Shown in pieces: positions 41,895-50,693 of a stretch of DNA of 64,000 nt. The position numbers were made by a program, and so were the translations under genes. The DNA comes from CAYPGJ01 sp964638515 (lineage in GTDB: Bacteria; Planctomycetota; Phycisphaerae; Phycisphaerales; UBA1924). The DNA lies in NCBI GenBank assembly GCA_964638515.1, contig CAZWZL010000007.1, positions 1-64,000 of the forward strand, in the 5' to 3' direction. Numbering within the stretch: position 1 is the stretch's first letter; the number at the start of each line of letters is the position of its first letter. A model generated the notes under the pieces. It did no database searches. It was given only the letters and a program-made list of their open reading frames with translations, and was not told the origin of the DNA.

Positions 41895-42986
41895 TCATCC
41901 CCCTGAGGGGGCAGGAGGCACATCGATGTAGACGTCGACCAGTTGTCCCGGGTAGAAGCCGGCTGGAAGGCCGTTGGCGGGAGCCTGGGCCTGAACTTCG
42001 AAGAGCACCTCGACGACTCGGGTGTCGACGAGCTCGCCGGCCACGCCGGTGAGTTGGCGTTTGGGGCGGGCGAGAGGTTCGATACGGATCATGCGGAGTG
42101 GAGCCAGTTCGAGGCCGTGCGTTGAAGCGCCTCGGGCTCGAGCACGGGCGTCTGCACCGTCCCGGAGGCGCGGCGCGTCTTCCTCGTTGACGAGCGCGCG
42201 GACATGGAGCGTCGCGAGGTCTCCGACCACGAACACACCGCCGTTGGCCATTTCGCCGGAGAGCGAGGCGTACTCACCGACGGAGATGTTTCGTTGGAGG
42301 ACCACGCCACGTATCGGCGATCGAACGGTGAGTCGGTCGAGCCGGATGTCCCAGGCTTGCAGGTCGGCCTCGGTCGCCGTGAGCGCTGCGCGGGACACGA
42401 GCAGGTCCTTGCCCCATGCGCCGGCTCGAGCGAGATTGAATCGCGCCTTCGCGGCCATCGCGGCGGCGTTGGCCGCCTCCAGCGCGAATCGGCGGCGATC
42501 GACTTCCGCGGCGGTCGATGCGTCTCGTTGCAGCGCGGTTTGGGCGCGCTCGAGTTCGGCCTTCGCGTCTCGCACGCGCGATTCGGTCTCGCTGACAAAG
42601 GCCTCGAGGGGGGGCAGTTCCTCGGGGCGAGGTTGGGCTTCGAGCAGCGCGACGCGCGCGGCGGCCAGTTCTCGCAGGGCGCGACCTCTAATCTGCTCGG
42701 CGTGGATGGCTCGGGGATCGATCTGCAGCAGTGGCTGCTGTGCGTCCACCTTGTCGCCGACCTCGACGAATACCTTGACGACGAGGCCGGGCTCCGGGGG
42801 AGCGACGGCGATGTTGCGCGAGGCGGCTTCGACGATTCCGGTGGCCGCGATGCCGAGGCTGAAGGGGTTGATGGAAGGAGAGGTCGCGGGTGGCGGCGCC
42901 TTGATCTGCTCTTTGGCGGTGGCGGCGGTGAGCACGGCCACGGCGAGCCCGATGACGGAAACCGCGATCACAATCCACTTGATCAT
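41895..42986 (-). CDS. HlyD/MacA-type periplasmic adaptor of an ABC exporter
   Basis: 363 residues. An N-terminal membrane anchor (IVIAVSVIGLAVAVLTAAT) is followed by a lipoyl half-motif (GLVVKVFVEVGDKVDAQQPL). A coiled-coil hairpin of about 130 residues comes next (LRELAAARVALLEAQPRPEE onward), then the second lipoyl half and beta-barrel (RLTVRSPIRGVVLQRNISVG). These features define the adaptor that bridges an inner-membrane pump to an outer-membrane channel. It is divergent from the permease and ATPase genes that follow (43084-44939), which are its likely partners in a DevBCA/MacAB-like exporter. No TolC-like gene is seen. Confidence 0.9.
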   Translation of the reverse strand: MIKWIVIAVSVIGLAVAVLTAATAKEQIKAPPPATSPSINPFSLGIAATGIVEAASRNIAVAPPEPGLVVKVFVEVGDKVDAQQPLLQIDPRAIHAEQIRGRALRELAAARVALLEAQPRPEELPPLEAFVSETESRVRDAKAELERAQTALQRDASTAAEVDRRRFALEAANAAAMAAKARFNLARAGAWGKDLLVSRAALTATEADLQAWDIRLDRLTVRSPIRGVVLQRNISVGEYASLSGEMANGGVFVVGDLATLHVRALVNEEDAPRLRDGADARARARGASTHGLELAPLRMIRIEPLARPKRQLTGVAGELVDTRVVEVLFEVQAQAPANGLPAGFYPGQLVDVYIDVPPAPSGG

Positions 42987-43068
42987 GGGTCAGGCTACTC
43001 CTGCTGAAGCGAGAAGCGTAGGTCGCGAACGCGTCTGTGTCCGCGATGCGCGGGACGACGCACCCGGC

Positions 43069-43074
43069 TAGGCT
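43069..43074 (+). promoter_or_regulatory. Candidate -10 element ahead of the permease
   Basis: TAGGCT ends 9 bases before GTG 43084; no Shine-Dalgarno sequence is present. A weak match listed for its recurrence. Confidence 0.3.
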
Positions 43075-43083
43075 ACCCGCCCA

Positions 43084-44211
43084 GTGACGCGCATCGCACT
43101 TCGCATGCTGTTCGGCGACCGGGCCAAGTTCCTGTCGCTCGTGTTCGGGCTTTCGTTTGCCGTGCTGTTGATTGCCCAGCAGGGGTCTATTTTCCTCGGG
43201 CTCCTCAAGCGCGCCACGGGACCGCTGCAGAACACGGCGCAGGCGGATCTGTGGATCACCGACCCGGCGACGACCTACATCTTTGAGTATCGACCGCTGA
43301 ATGAGAAATATCTTCTGCGGGTGCGGTCCGTCCCGGGGGTGGCCTGGGCGGAGCCGTTCTTCTCTTCGCGCGCCCAAGCGGAGCTGCCCGGGGGCGCGTT
43401 TCACCAGGTGCAGGTGATCGGGATCGATCGCACGACGCTGGTGGGTCAGCCGCCGGTGATGCTCGAAGGACGGCTGGAGGACCTGCGCGCGCCCGGGGCT
43501 GTGATCATCGAGGAATCGTCCCGGCCCAAGCTCGGGAACGTGGGCATCGGGGACACGCTCAAGCTCAACGATCGGCGCGCGGTGGTGGTTGGCGTGTGTC
43601 GCGCGAAGCTGGGCTTCGAATCGAATGCGCTGCTGTACACGTCCTACGACAACGCGGTGGCGTTTACGCCGACCGGTCGAGATCGTCTCTCGTTCATCCT
43701 GGCCAAGGCCAAGGACGGGGAGGACCCCGGGACGGTGGCGCAGCGCATCGAAGCCACGACGGGCCTGGGCGCGTTTCCGCGCGACGAGATGGAGCGGAGG
43801 ACGATCCGCTACATCCTGACGAACACCGGCATCGGCATCAATTTCGGGATCACCGTGCTGCTTGGATTCATTGTTGGGCTCGTGGTGGTGGCGGCCACGT
43901 TTCACGAGTTCACGCTCGAGAATCTCAAGTATTTTGCCGTGTTCAAAGCCATGGGGACGCGGACGCGCGTCATCATCAGCATGGTGCTGACGCAAGCCAT
44001 GGTGATCGGGTTCATCTCGTATGGCGTTGGGGTGGGGTTAGCGTCGATCTTCTCGCTGACGGGGCGGCGCCCGGGCGCCGAGCTGGCTCCGTATTTCCCC
44101 TGGCCGATGCTGGTCGGAACCCTCCTGGCGATGCTGGTGTGCGTGTCGTTGGGGAGTCTGCTCAGCCTGCGGCGGGTGATTGCGCTCGAGCCGGCGGTGG
44201 TGTTCAAATGA
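43084..44211 (+). CDS. FtsX/DevC-like ABC exporter permease
   Basis: 375 residues from GTG 43084. One membrane segment at the N-terminus (FLSLVFGLSFAVLLIAQQG) is followed by a periplasmic MacB-type domain of about 220 residues. Three C-terminal segments follow (INFGITVLLGFIVGLVVVAA, ISMVLTQAMVIGFISYGVGV, LVGTLLAMLVCVSLGSLLSL), closing with the FtsX-family ending RVIALEPAVVFK. These permeases work mechanically with an adaptor and the cytoplasmic ATPase to expel lipids, glycolipids or peptides. The stop overlaps the ATPase start by four bases. Confidence 0.9.
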   Translation: MTRIALRMLFGDRAKFLSLVFGLSFAVLLIAQQGSIFLGLLKRATGPLQNTAQADLWITDPATTYIFEYRPLNEKYLLRVRSVPGVAWAEPFFSSRAQAELPGGAFHQVQVIGIDRTTLVGQPPVMLEGRLEDLRAPGAVIIEESSRPKLGNVGIGDTLKLNDRRAVVVGVCRAKLGFESNALLYTSYDNAVAFTPTGRDRLSFILAKAKDGEDPGTVAQRIEATTGLGAFPRDEMERRTIRYILTNTGIGINFGITVLLGFIVGLVVVAATFHEFTLENLKYFAVFKAMGTRTRVIISMVLTQAMVIGFISYGVGVGLASIFSLTGRRPGAELAPYFPWPMLVGTLLAMLVCVSLGSLLSLRRVIALEPAVVFK

Positions 44212-44939
44212 GTGAGGCGATTCGGCTGGAGGGCGTGACGAAATCGTTCGGCGAAGGCCGCGCAATGGTGCGCGCCTTGCGCGGGGTTGATCTCCTGGTG
44301 GAGGACGGCACGCTGCTGATGCTCGTCGGGCCCTCGGGCTGCGGCAAGACCACGCTGGTGTCGGTCATTTCGGGCGTGCTCGACGCGGACGGCGGCGCTA
44401 TCCGCGTGTTTGGAAGGCAGTGGAGTGATCTGTCTCGCGAGGCCAAGACGTCGCTTCGGCGCGAGCTTGTCGGCTTTGTGTTTCAGCAGTTCAATCTGAT
44501 TCCGACGTTGACCGCTTCCGAGAACGCGGCAGTGCCGCTGCTGATACGGGGGGTGGCGCGCCGGGAGGCGTTGGCCCGGTCGGTGGACGTGCTCGATTCC
44601 ATGGGGCTTCGTGATCGCGCTGACGCGTTGCCGGCGGAGCTGTCGGGGGGCATGCAGCAGCGTGTGGCGATCGCCCGAGCGCTGATCGGCCGGCCTCGCT
44701 TGATTGTGTGTGACGAGCCCACGGCGGCTCTCGACGCGGTAACGGGGCAATCGGTGATGTCGCTGATTCACGGGGCGACGCGGGAGCTGGATGATCAGGG
44801 ACGGCGCAGGGTGGTGATCGTGGTGACGCACGACAACCGGATCATGCACTTTGCGGATCGGATCGAGCGGATGGAGGACGGTCGATTGACGGGCCGCATC
44901 CCGGTACCGGCGGCGCCGGACGCGGCCACGCTTCACTGA
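44208..44939 (+). CDS. ABC exporter ATPase (LolD/DevA-like)
   Basis: 243 residues from the ATG overlapping the permease stop. Walker A is GPSGCGKTTL, the Q loop FVFQQFNLIPTLTASENAAV, the signature LSGGMQQRVAIARAL, Walker B LIVCDEPTAALD, and the H loop VVTHD. This is the MacB/LolD/DevA subgroup by its Q-loop wording. With the permease and the divergent adaptor it makes a complete pump apart from the outer-membrane channel. It is convergent with the hybrid kinase gene. Confidence 0.95.
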   Translation: MSEAIRLEGVTKSFGEGRAMVRALRGVDLLVEDGTLLMLVGPSGCGKTTLVSVISGVLDADGGAIRVFGRQWSDLSREAKTSLRRELVGFVFQQFNLIPTLTASENAAVPLLIRGVARREALARSVDVLDSMGLRDRADALPAELSGGMQQRVAIARALIGRPRLIVCDEPTAALDAVTGQSVMSLIHGATRELDDQGRRRVVIVVTHDNRIMHFADRIERMEDGRLTGRIPVPAAPDAATLH

Positions 44940-44957
44940 TTGATCGGGTGACGGGTG

Positions 44958-46991
44958 TCAGGCGGCGGCGGAGCCGGTTGACCTTTGCGCGTCGATCTGC
45001 TCGCGGCACTTGGCGAGCAGGACGTCTCGCTGGATGGGTTTGGTGGTGTAGTCATTGCAGCCGGCCGCGATGCACTTCTCGCGATCCCCGACCATCGCGT
45101 GGGCCGTGAGCGCGATGATGGGGCCCTTGTATCCGGCGTTACGGAGCATGGTGGTGGCGGTGTAGCCGTCCAATTCGGGCATTTGCATGTCCATGAGGAT
45201 GAGATCGAAGGGTGCACCGGCGTTCAGCGCGTCGAGCGCCCGCTGTTTGGCCACGGCGCCGTCCGGCGCGATCTCGACACGGACACCGGCGCCGCGGAGT
45301 ATGTACGAGATCAATCTCTGGTTGTCGGGGCCATCTTCCGCGAGCAGCACGGTGGCTCCATAGAGCCCCGAGCCGGCCCGCTCTCGGGCTGCCGCATCGC
45401 GTTGCTCGCCCTTGAGCACGCGGAGGCAGTGCACGCGGCTGGCCTGGCGCACGTCCCCGGTGGCGATGATGACGGTAAAGACGCTGCCGTGGCCGAGTGT
45501 TGATTGCAGCGAGATATCTCCGCCGAGGAGTTTGGCAAGGCGGCGCGCGATGGCGAGCCCGAGTCCGGTGCCGCCGAATCGGCGCGCCATGGAGGCGTCA
45601 CCTTGCACGAAGGGCTGGAAGAGGCGGCCGACCTGATCCGGGCTCATGCCGATGCCGGTATCCGCCACTTCCACGCGGAGCGAACCGTCTTCGCCCGAGC
45701 TGCTGGGCTCGAAGGAGATTCTGACGCTGACGCGTCCCTTTTCCGTGTACTTGATGGCGTTGCCGACGAGATTGACGAGAATCTGACGGAAGCGTACGGG
45801 ATCGGTCTGGATCGTCCCGGGGATGGGCGTCGCCAGGGCGAACGAGAATTCCAGCCCCTTGGCTCTCGCACGCACGGACAGCAGCGATTCAATTTCCGCG
45901 AGAAGCTGGGTCGGCTCGCACTCGACCCGCTCGATTCCCATCTTGCCGGCCTCGATCTTGGAGATATCGAGGATGTCGTTGATGATGGCGAGAAGGTGCT
46001 CGCCGTTGCGACGGATGGTGGTGACACATTCGGTTCGCTCGGATTCGACCTGTGGTTGGCTCATGAGGTCTGCAAAGCCCAGGATGGCGGTCATGGGGGT
46101 GCGGATCTCGTGGCTCATGCTGGCCAGGAACAGCGATTTCGCTTCGCTGGCGGCCTCGGCTGCGGTCTTGGCTTGCAGCAGGTCTCGAGTGCGCTCTTCG
46201 ACGCGTTCCTGCAGGTGGTCATTGATCGTTCGCAGCTCGTAGTCCCGTCCCCCGATGGCGTCGCGCATCGATTCGAGCGCGTTTGCGAGCATGGCGATTT
46301 CGTCTTCACCCTTGGTGTTGATCGGCGTGCTGAGATCCCCCTCTCGGATGCGCCCCGCCGCCTTGACGAGAGGATCGAGCCTCTTGGTCCAACGGCGCAG
46401 CGACACGTTCACGAGCAGAGCGATCAGTGTTCCGCTGATCACGGCGAGCACGAGCATGATGGATGCCTGCTTGCGGGCTTCGGCGACCATGGGTTCGGAG
46501 CAGAGGCGCACTTCGACGATGCCGAGCCGCTTGGGCGCGCTGGGTCGGCGCACCGTCAGGTCGAGATCCGACGCCTCGTCCGTGGCGGCCGGGAGCAGGC
46601 GCACCTCACTTCGTCCGATCTCGCCTTCGCGTGGCGTAAGGGTGGCGATGAGCCGGGAGGAGGGTCGATCCGTGTTCGGGCGGTCGGCGTGCGCGGCGAC
46701 TTCTCCGGTGTCGGTCCGGATCTCCACTCGCAGCACACCACTGACCTGCGCGGCGCCCTGTGCCAGGCGTTCCAGCTCGACGCGGTCGCCGACCGCGAGT
46801 GCGAGTTCGCAGGACAGCGCGAGCGAATCGGCCATGGTCTGGGCGATGAGGCGCTGGGAGTCCTTGGCCCGCGCGAAGGCGTTCCACGTCAGCGCGACGC
46901 CCAGCCCGAAGAAGCCGAGGGCCATGGCGCTGGAGACCACGAGCGTGGCCTTCGTGGTGAGCGAGCCTCGATGGAACAGCTTTCGGATCAT
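44958..46991 (-). CDS. Hybrid sensor histidine kinase/response regulator
   Basis: 677 residues. Two membrane segments (VVSSAMALGFFGLGVALTW and IMLVLAVISGTLIALLVNVS) bracket a periplasmic sensor of about 150 residues. A HAMP domain and a coiled coil lead to HisKA (SMSHEIRTPMTAILGFADLM, phospho-His about 294) and a full catalytic domain (VNLVGNAIKYTEKGR, DTGIGMSPDQVG, FGGTGLGLAIARRLA). A C-terminal REC domain has its acceptor in LILMDMQMPELDG (Asp about 598). The start overlaps the stop of the periplasmic binding-protein gene by four bases. That protein is therefore the likely input to the sensor. Confidence 0.93.
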   Translation of the reverse strand: MIRKLFHRGSLTTKATLVVSSAMALGFFGLGVALTWNAFARAKDSQRLIAQTMADSLALSCELALAVGDRVELERLAQGAAQVSGVLRVEIRTDTGEVAAHADRPNTDRPSSRLIATLTPREGEIGRSEVRLLPAATDEASDLDLTVRRPSAPKRLGIVEVRLCSEPMVAEARKQASIMLVLAVISGTLIALLVNVSLRRWTKRLDPLVKAAGRIREGDLSTPINTKGEDEIAMLANALESMRDAIGGRDYELRTINDHLQERVEERTRDLLQAKTAAEAASEAKSLFLASMSHEIRTPMTAILGFADLMSQPQVESERTECVTTIRRNGEHLLAIINDILDISKIEAGKMGIERVECEPTQLLAEIESLLSVRARAKGLEFSFALATPIPGTIQTDPVRFRQILVNLVGNAIKYTEKGRVSVRISFEPSSSGEDGSLRVEVADTGIGMSPDQVGRLFQPFVQGDASMARRFGGTGLGLAIARRLAKLLGGDISLQSTLGHGSVFTVIIATGDVRQASRVHCLRVLKGEQRDAAARERAGSGLYGATVLLAEDGPDNQRLISYILRGAGVRVEIAPDGAVAKQRALDALNAGAPFDLILMDMQMPELDGYTATTMLRNAGYKGPIIALTAHAMVGDREKCIAAGCNDYTTKPIQRDVLLAKCREQIDAQRSTGSAAA

Positions 46992-47932
46992 TGCTTCTTG
47001 AACACGACCTTGGCGCTGCGCATGACTTCCGCCGGCAACTCGATCCCGAGCCGATCGGCCACTTCCAAGTTGATGGCAACTTCCCAGTTGGTGGGCGCCA
47101 TCGTCCGATCATCGGGTGTTTTTCGCAGCGCCATCATCGCGGCGGCCTCGCCTTGATCTTCCGGGGAGACGGCGACCCCCACCACGGCCCCGGCACGCAC
47201 CACGGCGGCCGAATAACCAAAGACCGGCGTGGATTTTCGGAGGCTCGCCAGCAGCACGGCCCGAACAACGGCCGAGTCGTACACGGCGGGATCGGGGCGT
47301 GTCCAGACGCAATCGGGAGATCGCGCGAGGAGGGCGTCGATGGCGTCGCTGGCGTTGGCGTGTGCGGCCGCATCCACGGCTTCGAAGGAGAGCCCCGGCG
47401 GGGCGGCGTTGCGAGCCTCTTCGAGGAGTGCGACGCTCGACGGCGAAGCCGAGGAATACAACACACCGACGGATTTCGCCTTCGGCAAGGAGCGACGCAG
47501 AAGGGTGAGCTGCTCGATCGGCGCAGGCTCCATGAGCACGCCGCGCGTCGAGCGTGCGTCGTCCTCGAGCCCGGCGCCCTGCGGATCGGCCACCATGCAG
47601 AACACGATGGGGATTCCGGCGGGCGCGTCGGATTGGGCGCGTTGGGCGGCCTCCGTGCCGACGGCGACAACTCCTTCGACGTCCTTGAGCGCGGCGGCGT
47701 TCCAGTCGGCCAGAGATGCCTCGACCGCGGCCGAGCCGCTCTTCCGGATCCGATCGATGATCCGGGCGGAGGCCGCCTTGTAGGGCGCTTCCTCGCCGCT
47801 GCGCAGCACGACGAATGAACCGCCGGAGGCACGCGGGGCGAGGACCACCGCGCACACGGCCACGAGCAACCCGACGATCGCTGACGATCGGGACAGGCGA
47901 TGGCGTCGTGTTGGGTTCGGCGCGACGAGCAT
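46988..47932 (-). CDS. ABC_sub_bind-type periplasmic binding protein
   Basis: 314 residues with a signal peptide (AIVGLLVAVCAVVLAPRASG). The fold markers are those of the ABC_sub_bind family (PF04392, TrpX-like): VEGVVAVGTEAAQRA, GIPIVFCMVADPQGAGL, AKSVGVLYSSASPSSVALL and KSTPVFGYSAAVVRAGAVVG. No ABC permease or ATPase accompanies it. Instead it sits 1 base after the TonB receptor stop and overlaps the hybrid kinase start. It may act as a ligand-binding sensor partner rather than a transporter component. The ligand is unknown. Confidence 0.88.
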   Translation of the reverse strand: MLVAPNPTRRHRLSRSSAIVGLLVAVCAVVLAPRASGGSFVVLRSGEEAPYKAASARIIDRIRKSGSAAVEASLADWNAAALKDVEGVVAVGTEAAQRAQSDAPAGIPIVFCMVADPQGAGLEDDARSTRGVLMEPAPIEQLTLLRRSLPKAKSVGVLYSSASPSSVALLEEARNAAPPGLSFEAVDAAAHANASDAIDALLARSPDCVWTRPDPAVYDSAVVRAVLLASLRKSTPVFGYSAAVVRAGAVVGVAVSPEDQGEAAAMMALRKTPDDRTMAPTNWEVAINLEVADRLGIELPAEVMRSAKVVFKKQ

Positions 47933-47933
47933 T

Positions 47934-50054
47934 TCAGAACTTGAACTGGGCCCTGATGAAGATTGCTCTCCCCGGCGTTTCGTGCGCCGTCAGTCCGCCG
48001 ACATTGAAGACCGTTTGATCCGTCTGATCAAGGATGTCTCGGACGCCGAGCATGATTTCGCCGCGGCCGTCGAAGATCCGGCGCGAGAGCCCCAGATCCA
48101 ACTGGTGAGAAACGGGCACGGATTGCGTGCCCGCGTCGTCGTTGGTCACGTTGGTGTACCGATAGAACGCGGAGATGGTCCAGTCGTCGTCGAGATACAG
48201 CCTCGCGGTGGCGCCGGCCTTGTGCGAGGCGGGCCAGAACGAGCGGAGATCCTGGCTGGCGCGATCCGTGTCGAAGCCGTTGTAGGCGTACCACACGGAA
48301 ACGCGGCCGTGCTCGCCGGTGAGGGCGAGTTCGAGTTCTCCGCCGTATCCGTCTGCGCCATCGATGTTTGCGGCGCGGAAGTTGGCCACGGTGACGGGTC
48401 CGACGACGACGGGCATGTTGGTGAAACCGATCAGGTCGCTGTATCGGTTGTAGTAGCCGTCTGCGCGGAGCGTGAGGCCGTCGGCGAGCACTCCGGTGTA
48501 CCCCGCCTCGAGCGCGACGATGCCCTCGTTGTCCAGGTCTCTACCCGGGAACACGTTGAACGCGTGGAGGCCCGGGGCGAACTCAAACCTCGAGAGGCGA
48601 ACCTCCCGAGTGGAGAGCAGCGGCGTTCGAAAGGAGCGCGCCGCGGCCAGGCGGAGCGTGTGCTCACCCTCCTGATCGAGCGCGAGAATGCCGGCGAGGC
48701 GTGCGGCCCAATCAGGGTGCGTCTCGGAGTACCAGTCGCCTCGAACCTGCCCTTCGAGCATGAACCGGCGTGAGATGGTCCAGCGGTCCATGACGTATGC
48801 GCCGGCCCATCCCTCCGTCACCGGGGTTCCCAGCAGCATGAGATCGGCGGCGCTGCGCGAGCTGTTCTCGATGTTTGTGACGCGGCCGGTGGCGCCGACG
48901 GTCATCTCATGACCGTCGGCCGGCTGGAACGTGAGCTGGCCTTCGATGATGTTCTCGAGCGTCTTGAACCGCGAGATGGAGGGCTCGTCGGTGTCGGAGA
49001 AGTTGCCGTACCACTGGAGCATCCCTTTGGCGCCGGACTCGAACTCGTGATCGAGGCGCGCGAAGGACCTCACGGTTTCGTATGAGTTGTTTGACGGGCT
49101 GACGATATTGAGAAACTCGAAGGATCCCGATTCGACGTGTGATGCTCCCAGGCCGAACGTCAGATCGGTGGCGTCGCCGAGTCGAACGCTGGACTCGCCG
49201 TCGAAGCGGTAGTTGCGCTGGAAGTCGCGTGAGGCGAACGTGTCGTGCGCGATCGCCTGTTCGGACGATTCGAGGTCGTCGTACCCGAACGAGAGGCGCC
49301 ACGCCCACGGGCCGGATTCCTCGGCCCATCGCACGTGGGAGAAGGTGTCGCCGAACTCGTTGACGGTGGTTGAGCCGAACACGCCGCGAATGTCGCGCGG
49401 GTTCTTCGTGATGATGTTGATGACGCCGTTGTACGCGTTGGCGCCCCATGCGGCGCCGCCCGGCCCTCGCACAACCTCGACGCGGTCGATGTCCTCCATG
49501 AACACGGGGAGGCGGGACCATTCAGGCCCGCCGAAGATGGGGCTCTCCGCGATGCGTCCGTTGAGCAGGAGCAGCGTTCGATCCGAGTACCCGTCGTGCA
49601 GGCCGCGGACTCCGACGGCCCATCGGTTTCGATCGACCTGGAGCGCGTCGACGCCGGGCACGAATCGGAGCGCGTCGGGGATGCTTGTCCATCCGCTGGC
49701 GTGGATGTCTTCCTTGCTGAGCACGCTGACCGCGGCCGCCGACGCCGTGATCTTCTGTGGAGTGCGCCCGGAGGACACCACGAGCGGGATGTCCTCGAAG
49801 AGCATGAGGTCACTGGACGCCGAGGACTTGGCCTTCTTCGGCTCGATCCCCTCGGGGTTGATCTCTATGGAAGAGGCCGCTGCTTGCGGTTGATCCGGAG
49901 GGGCGGCGTCCTGTGTCCGCGCCGTACTCGCCAGGGAGCACGTTGAGCCGGCGATGATCGCCAGCCCACACCGCCCGCATCGCGTCAACGGGATTGTTGA
50001 CCGCGCGGGGCGCGCTCCGTCATGGGAACGCCCGATCGAATTGACGACTCGCAT
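47934..50054 (-). CDS. TonB-dependent outer-membrane receptor
   Basis: 706 residues. A signal sequence (CGLAIIAGSTCSLASTARTQ) is followed by a short linker and the plug domain. The plug includes PLVVSSGRTPQKITASAAAV, HASGWTSIPDALRFVPGVDA, and RVEVVRGPGGAAWGANAYNG followed by VINIITK. A barrel of about 22 strands ends in the typical aromatic C-terminus (IFIRAQFKF). No classical cobalamin or iron regulatory site was recognised, so the substrate is open. Downstream genes encode a periplasmic binding protein and a hybrid kinase in one operon, suggesting that uptake and sensing of the same ligand are joined. Confidence 0.95.
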   Translation of the reverse strand: MRVVNSIGRSHDGARPARSTIPLTRCGRCGLAIIAGSTCSLASTARTQDAAPPDQPQAAASSIEINPEGIEPKKAKSSASSDLMLFEDIPLVVSSGRTPQKITASAAAVSVLSKEDIHASGWTSIPDALRFVPGVDALQVDRNRWAVGVRGLHDGYSDRTLLLLNGRIAESPIFGGPEWSRLPVFMEDIDRVEVVRGPGGAAWGANAYNGVINIITKNPRDIRGVFGSTTVNEFGDTFSHVRWAEESGPWAWRLSFGYDDLESSEQAIAHDTFASRDFQRNYRFDGESSVRLGDATDLTFGLGASHVESGSFEFLNIVSPSNNSYETVRSFARLDHEFESGAKGMLQWYGNFSDTDEPSISRFKTLENIIEGQLTFQPADGHEMTVGATGRVTNIENSSRSAADLMLLGTPVTEGWAGAYVMDRWTISRRFMLEGQVRGDWYSETHPDWAARLAGILALDQEGEHTLRLAAARSFRTPLLSTREVRLSRFEFAPGLHAFNVFPGRDLDNEGIVALEAGYTGVLADGLTLRADGYYNRYSDLIGFTNMPVVVGPVTVANFRAANIDGADGYGGELELALTGEHGRVSVWYAYNGFDTDRASQDLRSFWPASHKAGATARLYLDDDWTISAFYRYTNVTNDDAGTQSVPVSHQLDLGLSRRIFDGRGEIMLGVRDILDQTDQTVFNVGGLTAHETPGRAIFIRAQFKF

Positions 50055-50286
50055 GTCTCGGTTCTCGCAGAGGCCTGCTCCCCAGGCCGGAAGGAGGTAT
50101 CGGGCAGTTCATGCCGCGAGCCCAGAGGTGGGCGTGCCGGATGCGTCACTAGCCCCGGTATCGGGTGGCTCATGGGCCCGAATTTGAGCGGGGTCGACCG
50201 CAACGAGCGCCTTCCGCGCCTGAGCGCGATCACTCCTTGCGAGCATCCGGGGGATCTGGGGTTCCGGCCGGCGTCTCCGAAACGCG

Positions 50287-50316
50287 AATGGCCCCGACCG
50301 AAGGGCCGGGGCCATT
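50287..50316 (-). terminator. Hairpin downstream of tRNA-Pro
   Basis: AATGGCCCCGACC and GGCCGGGGCCATT pair with one A-C mismatch around GAAG. It lies 12 bases beyond the 3' end of tRNA-Pro on the minus strand and before the TonB receptor leader. Confidence 0.75.
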
Positions 50317-50328
50317 TCACCAGCAAAG

Positions 50329-50402
50329 TCGGGGTGACTGGATTTGAACCAGCGACCTTCTCGTCCCGAACGAGACGCGCTACCAAGCTGCGCTACACCC
50401 CG
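50329..50402 (-). tRNA. tRNA-Pro (anticodon CGG)
   Basis: Minus strand. The acceptor CGGGGTG pairs with CACCCCG, discriminator A. The anticodon stem TCTCG/CGAGA encloses TTCGGGA (anticodon CGG), and the T arm GCTGG-TTCAAAT-CCAGT(C) is complete. CCA is not encoded. It reads CCG codons. Confidence 0.94.
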
Positions 50403-50482
50403 CCGACGGGCTGACGCCCGATCTGCGTGCTCGGATGATACCCACCGCCGCTTCAGCGCGGTGGCGATCCGAGTGTTCCGAA

Positions 50483-50556
50483 TGGGCGCAACAGGATTCG
50501 AACCTGTGACCCCCGCCATGTGACGACGGTGCTCTAGCCAGCTGAGCTATGCGCCC
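50483..50556 (-). tRNA. tRNA-Val (anticodon CAC)
   Basis: Minus strand. The acceptor GGGCGCA pairs with TGCGCCC, discriminator A. The D arm is GCTC...GAGC. The anticodon stem CCGTC/GGCGG encloses GTCACAT (anticodon CAC), and the T arm is ACAGG-TTCGAAT-CCTGT. Position 32 is G, which is unusual, and the stem has one T-G pair. It reads GUG codons, complementing the GAC isoacceptor at 38805. Confidence 0.9.
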
Positions 50557-50632
50557 GGAGGGCAGGAGGATACACAGGCGGGCGGCCCGCCGCCACATCT
50601 CGGGGCGTTGCGGTTCGCATGGCGCCCATGAA

Positions 50633-50662
50633 AAACGCCCGACCATCGGGGGTCGGGCGTTT
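50633..50662 (-). terminator. Rho-independent terminator of the large exported-protein gene
   Basis: AAACGCCCGACC pairs with GGTCGGGCGTTT around ATCGGG, followed on the minus strand by a run of T. It ends 31 bases past the stop of the 1165-residue protein. Confidence 0.88.
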
Positions 50663-50693
50663 GGTGTGTCTTGGGCGAGGCGTGTCGCTGCGA

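Noticed and set aside
50055..50328. Cobalamin riboswitch ahead of the TonB receptor
   Set aside because: The conserved B12-box and GCCACTG-type core were not found on the minus strand.
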